Source: Candidatus Woykebacteria bacterium RBG_13_40_15 (GTDB lineage Bacteria; Patescibacteria; Microgenomatia; Woykebacterales; RBG-16-39-9b). Taken from it: DNA of 64,000 nt. Where the stretch lies: positions 62,001-126,000 of the forward strand of contig MHCP01000030.1 of the NCBI GenBank assembly GCA_001816655.1. The letters are read 5' to 3'. A program made the translations under genes and the position numbers. Under the pieces are notes generated by a model. That model was not told the origin of the DNA. It was given only the letters and a program-made list of their open reading frames with translations, and searched no databases. Below are positions 25,482 to 33,166 of the stretch, one piece after another (the first letter of the stretch is position 1; each line of letters begins with the position of its first letter).

Positions 25482-26159
25482 TCAATCTCCCATCCTTTTT
25501 TGGACTGGTTCACTTTGAAGTTCGCGAAGGGCATCGGATGCAATCCATTTTGCAGACCTCGAATCCATCTTAGAAATTTCTTTCGCAACTTCGATTGCTT
25601 TTTTGTTTAAATTCTTGTTTCTTTTTCCAATTTGCCGAAGGGCCCAATTAACTGCTTTTTTAACATAATTTCGCTCATCGACTGCCTCTCTTTTTATTAA
25701 AGGAAAAAATCTTTCGAAGTCAGAATCTTTTAAATCTTTGTTATGAACTGAAAGACAAGCCATCAGTGTAAAGGCTGTTCTTTTTTCAAATTCAGCTTCT
25801 TTTTTAGCTAGCTCAAAAACTTTTTTATAAGCAAAGGGTGTTTTATCAAGGAGATTACTACAAACTTGGTCGCAGATATCCCAGGAATTAAAATCGGCTA
25901 CCCAAGAATCAAATTGCTCTTCTGTTACTTTTTCCGGCTCATCAACTTGGCTTGCCAAATGCCTCGCTTCGTGGATTCCGCTGTCCCAAAGTCTCAGCGC
26001 TAACTCATGGTTTTTCGGAATCCCCTTTGCAATATCGCGCAAAGTATAGATTGAAATTCCAAGAGCCGCCTTTGTATTTATCCCAAACCTAGCCATTCCT
26101 TCCCTATTTTTTTGATTCGAAAGCGATTCTAACTTTAAAATAATTTCTTTATAATTCAC
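25482..26159 (-). CDS. AlkD-like DNA alkylation repair protein
   Basis: A HEAT-repeat DNA glycosylase-like protein that would excise alkylated bases. Helical repeats run through the chain, with RFGINTKAALGIS, LRLWDSGIHEARHLAS, the WDICDQVCSNLL segment and NYVKKAVNWALRQIGKRN, which are family hallmarks (the Asp/Trp/Arg active region). The GTG at 26159 is preferred because AGGAG lies 6 bases upstream and the overlap with the PAP2 gene disappears; a start at 26195 would add 12 unlike residues. Confidence 0.85.
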   Translation of the reverse strand: MNYKEIILKLESLSNQKNREGMARFGINTKAALGISIYTLRDIAKGIPKNHELALRLWDSGIHEARHLASQVDEPEKVTEEQFDSWVADFNSWDICDQVCSNLLDKTPFAYKKVFELAKKEAEFEKRTAFTLMACLSVHNKDLKDSDFERFFPLIKREAVDERNYVKKAVNWALRQIGKRNKNLNKKAIEVAKEISKMDSRSAKWIASDALRELQSEPVQKRMGD

Positions 26160-26184
26160 TCTATCTCCTGATTTTATTAATAAA

Positions 26185-26769
26185 TTAATCTTCAAAATTT
26201 AGTCTTCTTTGAATTTTCTGTATAGTAAAACCAAGAAATTTAAGCTGTCTATCGAACTTACTAACAACATATATAACTGCTACTCCCAATAAAGCACCGG
26301 CTAGAACGTCGCTTGGGTAGTGAACTCCCGCATAAACCCTTGAAAAAGCGTAAAAACCGGCGAGAAAGAGTGCGGCGCTACCGATTTTCTTATTTGCAAA
26401 AAATATTGCCGTTGCAAGAGCGAAACCAACAGTAGCTGCATTACTTGGAAAGGAGGGATCCGTAGGCTTGTAAAAAAGTAGGTTAGTTGATAGCTCTCCA
26501 AAGGGCCGTACTCTAACAAAAAAATGGTTGCTCAAGGCTATTATTAAGCTTAGCACACCAATAGAAATACTTGCTGAAACAACCATTCTTTGACTCCTCT
26601 CTTTTACATTACTTGGTCTAAACCAGAGATAAAGAAGGATCAAAGCAAGCGTTACAGGGACAAAATACTCATTCACTACCAATTTAACAAGATCGTCAAA
26701 AACCGGAAATTTGCCAACAAAGCTGTTGATAAATAAAAAAAGGTTTTTATCTAAACTGAGTAGATTCAT
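26185..26769 (-). CDS. PAP2-family membrane phosphatase, altered motif
   Basis: A 194-residue protein with five or six membrane helices and the PAP2 motifs VRVRPF (motif 1), FPSNAATVG (motif 2) and SRVYAGVHYPSDV (motif 3). Such enzymes dephosphorylate undecaprenyl pyrophosphate or phosphatidic acid at the membrane. Motif 2 is normally PSGH or PSDH; the general-acid His seems replaced by Ala, so activity may be changed or lost. It overlaps the upstream 90-residue membrane-protein gene by ATGA. Confidence 0.8.
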   Translation of the reverse strand: MNLLSLDKNLFLFINSFVGKFPVFDDLVKLVVNEYFVPVTLALILLYLWFRPSNVKERSQRMVVSASISIGVLSLIIALSNHFFVRVRPFGELSTNLLFYKPTDPSFPSNAATVGFALATAIFFANKKIGSAALFLAGFYAFSRVYAGVHYPSDVLAGALLGVAVIYVVSKFDRQLKFLGFTIQKIQRRLNFED

Positions 26770-27038
26770 CTTTTATTGTAAAAATACTTTAAATACTTAG
26801 TGAGCAGAATTGAAACTAGAGATGCAAAAGCAAAAATCAAAAAGAGCTGAGTTCCTTCTACTACGGAATGGACATTGCGATTTCTAACTGTAAAGAACCA
26901 AACGTAGGAAATAAATATAAGAACAGCTCCAATAAAAAACCGGATTGACTTTTTGTTGGAGAAGGCAAGTTGCAGTGTCCCAAAAGTCGCCAACAAAACA
27001 AATATAAAATATTCAACAACATACGGATTCATTTCCAT
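26766..27038 (-). CDS. Small three-helix membrane protein
   Basis: 90 residues with three hydrophobic segments separated by short charged turns (SNKKS, RNRNVH) and a basic C-terminus. The family is not recognised; a DUF2304-like topology is possible but not convincing. Its stop overlaps the ATG of the PAP2 gene, so the two are translated together and may work together in lipid-carrier handling. Confidence 0.6.
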   Translation of the reverse strand: MEMNPYVVEYFIFVLLATFGTLQLAFSNKKSIRFFIGAVLIFISYVWFFTVRNRNVHSVVEGTQLFLIFAFASLVSILLTKYLKYFYNKR

Positions 27039-27109
27039 AATTAAACCAGATTTTTCAAGATTCTACCAGATCCTCTGAAGAAAGGTCAAAGAAGGAAAGG
27101 AGTGGGCGC

Positions 27110-27190
27110 ATGAAGAGCACGCAAGCTAGCCCGACTCAACGGTTTCTGCCCGCTGAAGCCCTCAAAGCTTCGGGTAGCAATTATTTATAG
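27110..27190 (+). CDS. Possible GC-rich small ORF
   Basis: A 26-residue frame (MKSTQASPTQRF at the start) with AAGGAG 8 bases before the ATG, in a short GC-richer patch between two minus-strand genes. The end of the patch folds as CCC-GAAGC...GCTTC-GGG, terminator-like. It could equally be a small RNA or an untranslated patch. Confidence 0.3.
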   Translation: MKSTQASPTQRFLPAEALKASGSNYL

Positions 27191-28489
27191 CTAAAGATTG
27201 GTTGATGAGTTACTTTTTTTGTTTCTAAGCTTTACAAGCCAGTAAACTAGTGAAGCTATAGCCACAATTGCAAGAATAGCTAGCAATGTATACAGCAGAA
27301 GATTTGATTTAGCTGCTGCAGCGATCAATCTTCCACTAACCGTTGCTGAAGCAGTAGCCCCATTTGCCGAAACGACGTTCAACAGAATTTTGTTCACGCC
27401 TTCTACCAAATTAATATTTGAAGAAATCTCCCCGGATTTTGTCGCGACTTTTAATTTTCCAAGGTTCCTACCGTTCAAATATGCAGACACCGTGGCGATT
27501 GGGTCGGAAACCAGTGCCTTCAGAGTAATTTTTTTCTCCTTTGTTTCAAACCCATCCTTGGGCTCTGATATTGTAATTGTAGGCGCTGCCGTAAAAGTAG
27601 AAAAGTGAGTGACATCAAATGTAAGAACTCCACTAGAATAGCTTATATTAGAGACAACTCCCCTGTCTTCTTTGCCATTGACTAGAACCCTAGGAGTTTT
27701 AACGAAAGGGAGGCTTTTCATCTTAATAGTGGCTTTTTTGTTAAGTGCCGGTAGTTTCCCAGAATCAATCGAAACGACTCCTGACTTATCAGCCTTAACA
27801 TACTGATCAAGGCTTCTAAATTTATTCACTACCTCTGAAGAAGAAAGATCGACAGCTTCATTAAATTTTATAGTGTTTTTACCTGTATCTAGAGTTAGAT
27901 TTTCAACTTTATTTGGGCTCGTTATTTTTTTCAGGTCAGTAGTTTCTCCGATTCTAAAAACAGCCGGTAGAGTAACATTTTGGATTTTCACCATTTGAAC
28001 AATTGTTATACCACTGCTAGTATTATTCGTAGATGGTTGCGAAGGCACCCGGTCCAAGTAGACTGTATCCGGAGGCGAGATGCTTGTTGTTATACTTGTC
28101 GTTTTAGTGATGTAACTTGATTTGGAAATTTGAACTTCGACGGTAGGTGGTAAGGTATATCCCTCTTTTAATGATCCATCAGTTACAGTTGTGTAGATTA
28201 CAACACCTGATTTGACATATTGTGTAAAGCCGAAACTCGAAAAGTTAAAAGGCTCTTGGGTTAAAAGAGCTGCCGTTGCTCCCTGTAGGTAACTACCATC
28301 ACTTGAATCTTTCAAATAAAATTCAAAACAAGGGTTACATCCGGCCAAAACAGCGCCAGAGCTGTTACTAGCGATCTCTTTGGCTGCTTTTTCAGAACTA
28401 GTTTTGGCCCAAAGAGAAGTAAGATTAAGAGCAACAATCGAAATGAGTAGAGTGGAAACAAGAAAACCAAGGCGAGCTGTCTTTACCAT
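27191..28489 (-). CDS. Surface protein with C-terminal anchor
   Basis: 432 residues: N-terminal signal peptide, an extracellular region with CNPCFEFYLKDSSDGSYL (two Cys), beta-rich stretches with many Thr/Ser, an Ig-like late domain (TITISEPKDGFETKEKKITL), then a membrane helix and a basic tail. This is a sortase-independent anchored surface protein layout. No enzymatic signature is seen. The beta domains resemble carbohydrate- or cell-wall-associated modules only in a general way. Confidence 0.6.
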   Translation of the reverse strand: MVKTARLGFLVSTLLISIVALNLTSLWAKTSSEKAAKEIASNSSGAVLAGCNPCFEFYLKDSSDGSYLQGATAALLTQEPFNFSSFGFTQYVKSGVVIYTTVTDGSLKEGYTLPPTVEVQISKSSYITKTTSITTSISPPDTVYLDRVPSQPSTNNTSSGITIVQMVKIQNVTLPAVFRIGETTDLKKITSPNKVENLTLDTGKNTIKFNEAVDLSSSEVVNKFRSLDQYVKADKSGVVSIDSGKLPALNKKATIKMKSLPFVKTPRVLVNGKEDRGVVSNISYSSGVLTFDVTHFSTFTAAPTITISEPKDGFETKEKKITLKALVSDPIATVSAYLNGRNLGKLKVATKSGEISSNINLVEGVNKILLNVVSANGATASATVSGRLIAAAAKSNLLLYTLLAILAIVAIASLVYWLVKLRNKKSNSSTNL

Positions 28490-28579
28490 ACTTTAATTTT
28501 ATTTTATGGTTTGTTGCCTTGTCAATTTAAAATTGGCTGAGCACGACGGTCTAGAACCGTTCGATCCCATAGGCTCCAT

Positions 28580-29329
28580 TTATAACAAACGGCTCTCAAT
28601 ATATGCTATCCCAAGAGGAGATAGTGTTACGCTTTTGTCCACTTTATCGTACTCCCATAGTCGATTTCTGTGTCCTGGTATTAAGACATCGCGTCTGTAA
28701 ACACCTGAATTTGTGTGTTCTGTCCAGGATACTAAAACCTTTTCTGTTACCCGATTATTTTCCGAGTAGAGGAGTAGCAACGTTTTTTCTCTCATGGTCA
28801 ATTGAGTATTTAATACTCTTTTTTTATTATTGACTTTCCAAATTGTTGGAGTTTCTCTTTCAGTCAGCACCTCGACAACGGCAGTCGCTTCTTGGGTGTC
28901 AACGTTGTGGAAAATTCTGACCAACTCAGCCATAATCCATTTGGAACAATACAGTACTACAGTAGCATCCATGTGATTTGGATCGACTTCTCCGCCCACG
29001 TGCCCTACCCCACGATTATTGCGGACCTCGTACAACGCTATCAACATTCTTGGAATTTGAATTCGCACCGACCGCGGAAATGCTGCCGGAACTCTGGAAA
29101 GAGAGTTGCAAGCGTCAACCATGTTAGGGGGTTTGGAAGATTTCTGTGGAAATGAACCAGTTATGTGGCCGTTCAAAATGGAGTATACTACTTCACAAAA
29201 CTTGCCACCATTAAGCTCGGATGGCTCCCATCTACCTTCCCGAAAATTTACCATTATTTTGTTAAGAGCTTGTAAAAGTTCTTTGCGCAGTCTTACTGGT
29301 AGTTGGCCAAGGGCATTCTCAGGATTCAT
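28580..29329 (-). CDS. HEPN-like protein, third gene of a putative defence operon
   Basis: About 249 residues from the ATG at 29329; a GTG at 29356 would add nine. The N-terminal half is helical and includes RNNRGVGH (Arg-x6-His), close to the catalytic R-X4-6-H of HEPN ribonucleases, followed by GGEVDPNHMDA. The C-terminal half ends in a winged-helix-like stretch (RDVLIPGHRNRLWEYD). HEPN proteins occur in toxin-antitoxin and abortive-infection systems. It overlaps the preceding gene in either start choice. Assignment is by motif and context only. Confidence 0.55.
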   Translation of the reverse strand: MNPENALGQLPVRLRKELLQALNKIMVNFREGRWEPSELNGGKFCEVVYSILNGHITGSFPQKSSKPPNMVDACNSLSRVPAAFPRSVRIQIPRMLIALYEVRNNRGVGHVGGEVDPNHMDATVVLYCSKWIMAELVRIFHNVDTQEATAVVEVLTERETPTIWKVNNKKRVLNTQLTMREKTLLLLYSENNRVTEKVLVSWTEHTNSGVYRRDVLIPGHRNRLWEYDKVDKSVTLSPLGIAYIESRLL

Positions 29330-29732
29330 CGAAGTTGTTTTCAAGGAGTCTTTCACCCGAATTTGTTATATACCAAGCTTTTTTATTGTCTTTTTTTTCT
29401 GAAGCTTCGGCCATATGCCCGTTTTTGACATTGATATTGACTTTGTCATTTATGTTAAGGGGTTTTTTCTCCTTGGCTTTCTCATACTCACTCCTCAGGT
29501 CATCAACGTTAAAAGATATAAAGCCTTCATTTTTTTCTAAAAAACAGCCGATCGCGAGTGTCTTTTGGACATTGTTAGTGGTTTTTTTTGAAATTAGAAA
29601 TTCTTTAATACTCAATTTCTTGCTCTGACGGTGCTCAGGCAGAGTATCAAACCTCGTCTTGCTAATGGCCTGCTCTAGGATTGTTATCCTTCTTTTGAGA
29701 TCTTCTAATTGCTCTTGGATATCTTTACTCAT
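29319..29732 (-). CDS. Small coiled-coil/wHTH-like protein, second gene of operon
   Basis: 137 residues: an N-terminal coiled coil (QEQLEDLKRRITILEQAI), a linker with KKLSIKEFLISKK, and a helical domain with KTLAIGCFLEKNEGFISFNVDDLRSEYEKA, quoted in part, ending AWYITNSGERLLENN. The second half looks like a winged helix of a family I have seen as conserved hypothetical in bacteria and archaea. It overlaps the first gene by 8 bases and the HEPN-like gene downstream. Confidence 0.6.
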   Translation of the reverse strand: MSKDIQEQLEDLKRRITILEQAISKTRFDTLPEHRQSKKLSIKEFLISKKTTNNVQKTLAIGCFLEKNEGFISFNVDDLRSEYEKAKEKKPLNINDKVNINVKNGHMAEASEKKDNKKAWYITNSGERLLENNFDES

Positions 29733-30156
29733 CTTTTTTCAAACCTCTTTTCAGCTCGTCAGCAATCTTCGATAGCGAGTAACCAGGAATAAAATAACTC
29801 CCACCTTTTCCCATATCAACAACTCCCTTAGATCTAAGTTGCGACAAATAAGATCTAGTAGAGTTGTAGTTAACTCCTGTTTTCTTGCTAATCTCCTTAG
29901 GCTTTTCAGGCTCATTTTCCGAAGAGATTTTCCCCGTCTCTAAAAGTGCTTTTCTGTAGAGAAGGTAAACCAAGAGCTTCAATCTTGCGTCAAGGTTGGA
30001 AAAAGCCTCCTTGAAAACCGGCCCAAGAGTCTTATTATCAATTCCGATATAATCCTTAAGAAGATTTGCTAACAATTCCCTATTAACCTCTGTGCCGTCT
30101 ACAAAAAGGTATTCTAAGGGATCATTATTAGAATTCTTAATAGTTTTTTCTGACAT
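29725..30156 (-). CDS. Winged-helix protein, first gene of operon
   Basis: 143 residues. The C-terminal half is a winged helix-turn-helix (PKEISKKTGVNYNSTRSYLS, then LRSKGVVDMGKGGSYFIPG as the wing). The N-terminal half is helical (LLANLLKDYIG; LDARLKLLVYLLYRKALLE). It is the first gene after a promoter whose spacer is a GTATC/GATAC palindrome, and a matching 11-base inverted copy touches its start codon, so it is a likely autorepressor. Confidence 0.65.
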   Translation of the reverse strand: MSEKTIKNSNNDPLEYLFVDGTEVNRELLANLLKDYIGIDNKTLGPVFKEAFSNLDARLKLLVYLLYRKALLETGKISSENEPEKPKEISKKTGVNYNSTRSYLSQLRSKGVVDMGKGGSYFIPGYSLSKIADELKRGLKKDE

Positions 30157-30237
30157 AGTATCTTTTTCACTATAACTATCTTTTTATTTAAAAATAGCTT
30201 CCATTAGGACTGTATCAAAAAAGATACTACCTGTCAA
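30157..30237 (-). promoter_or_regulatory. Promoter with palindromic operator
   Basis: Minus strand TTGACA (30237-30232), 17-base spacer, TACAGT (30214-30209). The palindrome GTATC-TTTTTT-GATAC (30227-30212) fills the spacer and overlaps the -10. AAAAAGATACT (30167-30157 on the minus strand) abuts the start codon and is the inverse of the copy at 30218-30228. Confidence 0.6.
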
Positions 30238-30360
30238 TAGTACATTATGGATACTATGATAGGCATGAGTTTTCGGTATGAGTGTTTCAAGAAAAAACTA
30301 GTGATTTTGGAGGAAAACATGGTCTATTTAAGGAATGTGGGTCGCTAGAGGTGCGCAATC

Positions 30361-30434
30361 TGGCTGCCGGACTAGGATTCGAACCTAGATATGCAGATCC
30401 AGGGTCTGCTGTCCTACCGTTAGACGATCCGGCA
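30361..30434 (-). tRNA. tRNA-Gln (anticodon CTG)
   Basis: A full cloverleaf with encoded CCA: acceptor TGCCGGA/TCCGGCA with discriminator G, D arm with AACGGTAGGAC, anticodon stem GCAGA/TCTGC around the loop CCCTGGA, and T arm CTAGG-TTCGAAT-CCTAG. Loop positions 34-36 are CTG. Position 33 would be C rather than the almost universal U. Confidence 0.85.
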
Positions 30435-30471
30435 ATAATCCCGCCTCTCCGGCGGGTCGCTGTTGAGACGA

Positions 30472-30493
30472 CTACCACTAGACGACCCCGCAA
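30472..30493 (-). pseudogene. tRNA 5'-half relic
   Basis: Minus strand TGCGGGGTCGTCTAGTGGTA resembles the acceptor strand and D arm of a tRNA of the same type as the intact tRNA-Gln 40 bases downstream, but no anticodon or T arm follows. It is followed by CCCGCC-GGAGA-GGCGGG, a hairpin. Confidence 0.45.
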
Positions 30494-30494
30494 T

Positions 30495-30511
30495 ACTTCG
30501 ACAAGCTCAGT
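30495..30511. repeat. Dispersed CTGAG/TCGAAG palindrome
   Basis: ACTTCGACAAGCTCAGT, the reverse form of the CTGAGC...GTCGAAG palindrome also found in degenerate form near 43407, 44009, 47612, 47707 and 51270. Confidence 0.5.
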
Positions 30512-30564
30512 ATAAATGTAGAAGAATTTTAACAAACGGAAGGCTAAATTACAAACCTTGAGGA

Positions 30565-31821
30565 TTACTCATGAGGAACTATTGGCAAGGTAAAGGTAAA
30601 TCTACTACCCCTCCCAACCTGACTTTCGACAGAAATCTCACCACTCATTTTGTCTACTAGACTTTTTGCTAGGAAAAGTCCTAGCCCTGCTCCCCCGGCT
30701 TTTTGGATTTTACTTCCATCTGAAGAATAAAATCTCTCGAATATATACGATAGCTCTTGCTTAGCAATTCCAACCCCATTATCGGCTACCGAAACATATG
30801 CTTTACCTTCTTTTGCCCCAACAGCGACCTTCACTTGACCAAACGGAGCTGTAAAATTCAAGGAATTTTCTACTAAAATAAGTACCACTTCTCTAATCCT
30901 TTCTTTATCTGTCTCGACAAAGATGTTAAGAGGCGAAGGGATGAAGTTAAATGAAATATTTTTTTCTTTGGCTTCGGCTTCAACTTCTTTTAGCACTTCT
31001 TTTAGAAAGCCATTTAGCTCAAATACCTCATTCGAAAGCCTCAACTTTCCAGTTTCTAAACGCGATACGTCAAGCAGTTCTCCAATTAGGTTGTTTAATT
31101 TCGAGCTCTGTCTAAAGGCTGCATCGGCAAACTCTTTCGCTTTCGCATTCAGTTCTTTCCCACTTGTAAGGAATAGTTCTATATATCCTCTAATTGCCGT
31201 TATTGGGCCCCGTAGTTCGTGGGCAATTACAAAAAGGAACTCATCCTTCAATTTATTAACTGCCTTTTCTTTTTCGACTGTTGCACTCGTAGCAGCAACC
31301 TGTGCTACTTTGATTTCTCTTGATAAGAAAAGCCCGTGGGCAAAAACTAAACTCACACCAAAATAGGTAAGTAGTGAAGAAGCAAAATCACTTGTAATGA
31401 AAACATTTGTACTGGTCGGCGGAAAAAGGATCAACTCTCCAAAAATACACATGCAGCACAAAACCCAAATAGCTATAGACTGAAGCCTATTAATAGTTAC
31501 GGCAGCTGAAAAAGCAGGAAGAATGTAAAGAAAACTAAAATAACTAGACACACCCCCACTATTGTGAACAACCAGTGTAATAATTAAAAGGTAAACCAGA
31601 AGCTCGGCTGTTTTCTTGCGTTCATATGGAATAGGAATTTTTAATTTATGCCAGAGAAAAACGAAAGCCAAAACGAAAATTAACGAAGCGATAAAAAGCC
31701 CTTTATTCAATTGTAAATCCAGGGGCGACAATGCAACAGCGATACCGGTTATAAAAAATAGCCCGACAAGAATCTCTTCAAGTCTCTCTAATCTAGAGAA
31801 AATTATTCTTCGTTTTTCCAT
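30565..31821 (-). CDS. Membrane sensor histidine kinase
   Basis: About 418 residues: six N-terminal membrane helices without a large extracellular sensor domain, a short coiled linker, HisKA with the phosphorylatable His in VIAHELRGPI (about residue 201), and an HATPase domain with N-box ENSLNF, G1 VADNGVGIA, and GGAGLGLFLAK. A complete, apparently active kinase. The ATG at 31821 avoids a 9-base extension into the upstream kinase gene. No response regulator is in the window. Confidence 0.88.
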   Translation of the reverse strand: MEKRRIIFSRLERLEEILVGLFFITGIAVALSPLDLQLNKGLFIASLIFVLAFVFLWHKLKIPIPYERKKTAELLVYLLIITLVVHNSGGVSSYFSFLYILPAFSAAVTINRLQSIAIWVLCCMCIFGELILFPPTSTNVFITSDFASSLLTYFGVSLVFAHGLFLSREIKVAQVAATSATVEKEKAVNKLKDEFLFVIAHELRGPITAIRGYIELFLTSGKELNAKAKEFADAAFRQSSKLNNLIGELLDVSRLETGKLRLSNEVFELNGFLKEVLKEVEAEAKEKNISFNFIPSPLNIFVETDKERIREVVLILVENSLNFTAPFGQVKVAVGAKEGKAYVSVADNGVGIAKQELSYIFERFYSSDGSKIQKAGGAGLGLFLAKSLVDKMSGEISVESQVGRGSRFTFTLPIVPHE

Positions 31822-31823
31822 TA

Positions 31824-33119
31824 TTACCAACGATACCTCGGTAGTGTAAAGAAGAAGGTGCTTCCCTTACCAAATTCACTTCTCACACCAATTTCGCCTC
31901 CCATCTTTTCAACTAATTGTTTCGTAATGAAAAGTCCTAGACCGTTCCCTTTAATTGCTTTTGTTTTTTCATTTTCGGCTCTAAAGAATTTACCAAAAAG
32001 ATTTTTTTGATCTTCAATGCTAATTCCAATACCGGTATCTGAAACAGAGATTTCAGCTTTCCCTTCTCCTTTTCTAACTTCCACCACAACTCTACCCCCT
32101 TCGGGCGTATATTTAATCGCATTACCAACCAAGTTCATTAAAACTTCTTTAAGACGATTAGCGTCAGCATTAACCGCCGTGTCTAAATCGCCTCTTTCCA
32201 GAAGCGAAATTTTTTTCGACTGTGCATCAAGGAATAAGTTTGAAAGTACTTCACTAATAACAGGGCTTAAAGAAACATCTGAAAGATTTATTTGCATAGT
32301 TCCTTTTTCGATTTGTGAAATATCTAAAAGATCGTCTAAAAGTTTCTCTAGTCTCTCATTATTTGTCTTGATAAATTCGAGTGTTTCCCTAGCCTCCGAA
32401 TCTAACTCTTGATAATAATCTTTACTTATTGTATCGATACAGCCCTTAATTGCAGCGGCGGGCTGTTTTAACTTATGTGAAATAATAAAAACGTATTCGT
32501 CTTTTAGTTTACTAAGGGTTCTCTCCTTCTCTAAGTTTTCCTCCTCTTCTTTTTGTCTTGATAGAGCCGCCTCCCCCGCTAGTGAACGGGTATAAAAAAC
32601 GACTATTAATAAGCCCAACGAATAAAGAATCGTAGAGCTCAAAGCAGCACTGGGTGCTCCACTTGAAACCCATTCAGCTAAAATTAAAATAAGCGCGGCC
32701 GAAGCAATCATAAGAGCAGCAACAGTAGGCATACTAACAACAGCGCCGACCGTTATAACATAATAAAGTACAACCAAATATCGACTAATCTCACCACTTC
32801 CACTTGTATGGATTAAAAGTGCAACAGAAAAATTAGCCAAAAGACTGAAAATAAAATTCTTGGGTAGCCCGGAAAATCGGCGGGGAAAAAGCCTGAACCA
32901 AACGATGCAAAAAACTGCCCCACCTACAACAAATGGATAAACAATTTTTTTATCCATTGTTTGGCCAAAAGGAACTTGTACTGAAAAAAGGGCTAGAGCT
33001 AAAGCGAGCCACGTAAAGACCTCGGACACTCGCTCGAACCTTTTATTTTGTTCAGCTGCAACAACTTTTCCAACAGACAGAAAAGAGTTTAGCCAACTCT
33101 CAGTCGGATTAGCAATCAT
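31824..33119 (-). CDS. Membrane sensor histidine kinase, unusual H-box
   Basis: 431 residues with the same layout as the kinase behind it: six membrane helices, linker, HisKA, HATPase (GNAIKYTP, VSDTGIGIS, KGNGLGLFITKQL). The H-box is IISHKLKQPAAA (H215): the acidic residue that normally follows His, which acts as general base for phosphotransfer and phosphatase activity, is Lys. The nucleotide-binding boxes are intact. It sits directly before its paralogue with only two bases between, so they may form a heterodimer or one may regulate the other. Confidence 0.85.
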   Translation of the reverse strand: MIANPTESWLNSFLSVGKVVAAEQNKRFERVSEVFTWLALALALFSVQVPFGQTMDKKIVYPFVVGGAVFCIVWFRLFPRRFSGLPKNFIFSLLANFSVALLIHTSGSGEISRYLVVLYYVITVGAVVSMPTVAALMIASAALILILAEWVSSGAPSAALSSTILYSLGLLIVVFYTRSLAGEAALSRQKEEEENLEKERTLSKLKDEYVFIISHKLKQPAAAIKGCIDTISKDYYQELDSEARETLEFIKTNNERLEKLLDDLLDISQIEKGTMQINLSDVSLSPVISEVLSNLFLDAQSKKISLLERGDLDTAVNADANRLKEVLMNLVGNAIKYTPEGGRVVVEVRKGEGKAEISVSDTGIGISIEDQKNLFGKFFRAENEKTKAIKGNGLGLFITKQLVEKMGGEIGVRSEFGKGSTFFFTLPRYRW

Positions 33120-33166
33120 TAACTTAATTTTAGCACGGGTGAGGGAAGATTGTTAAACAATTTTAA

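Noticed and set aside
28520..28579. tRNA-like sequence after the HEPN gene
   Set aside because: An ACGGT-TCTAG-ACCGT hairpin and CAGCCA look tRNA-like, but there is no acceptor partner, D arm or standard T loop; a terminator region is more likely.
29106..29628. Plus-strand frames opposite the HEPN operon
   Set aside because: They lie antisense to overlapping genes with a clear promoter and have no ribosome sites.
30923..31366. Long plus-strand open frame opposite the sensor kinase
   Set aside because: Mirror of a conserved HisKA/HATPase coding region; Ser/Phe-rich antisense composition.
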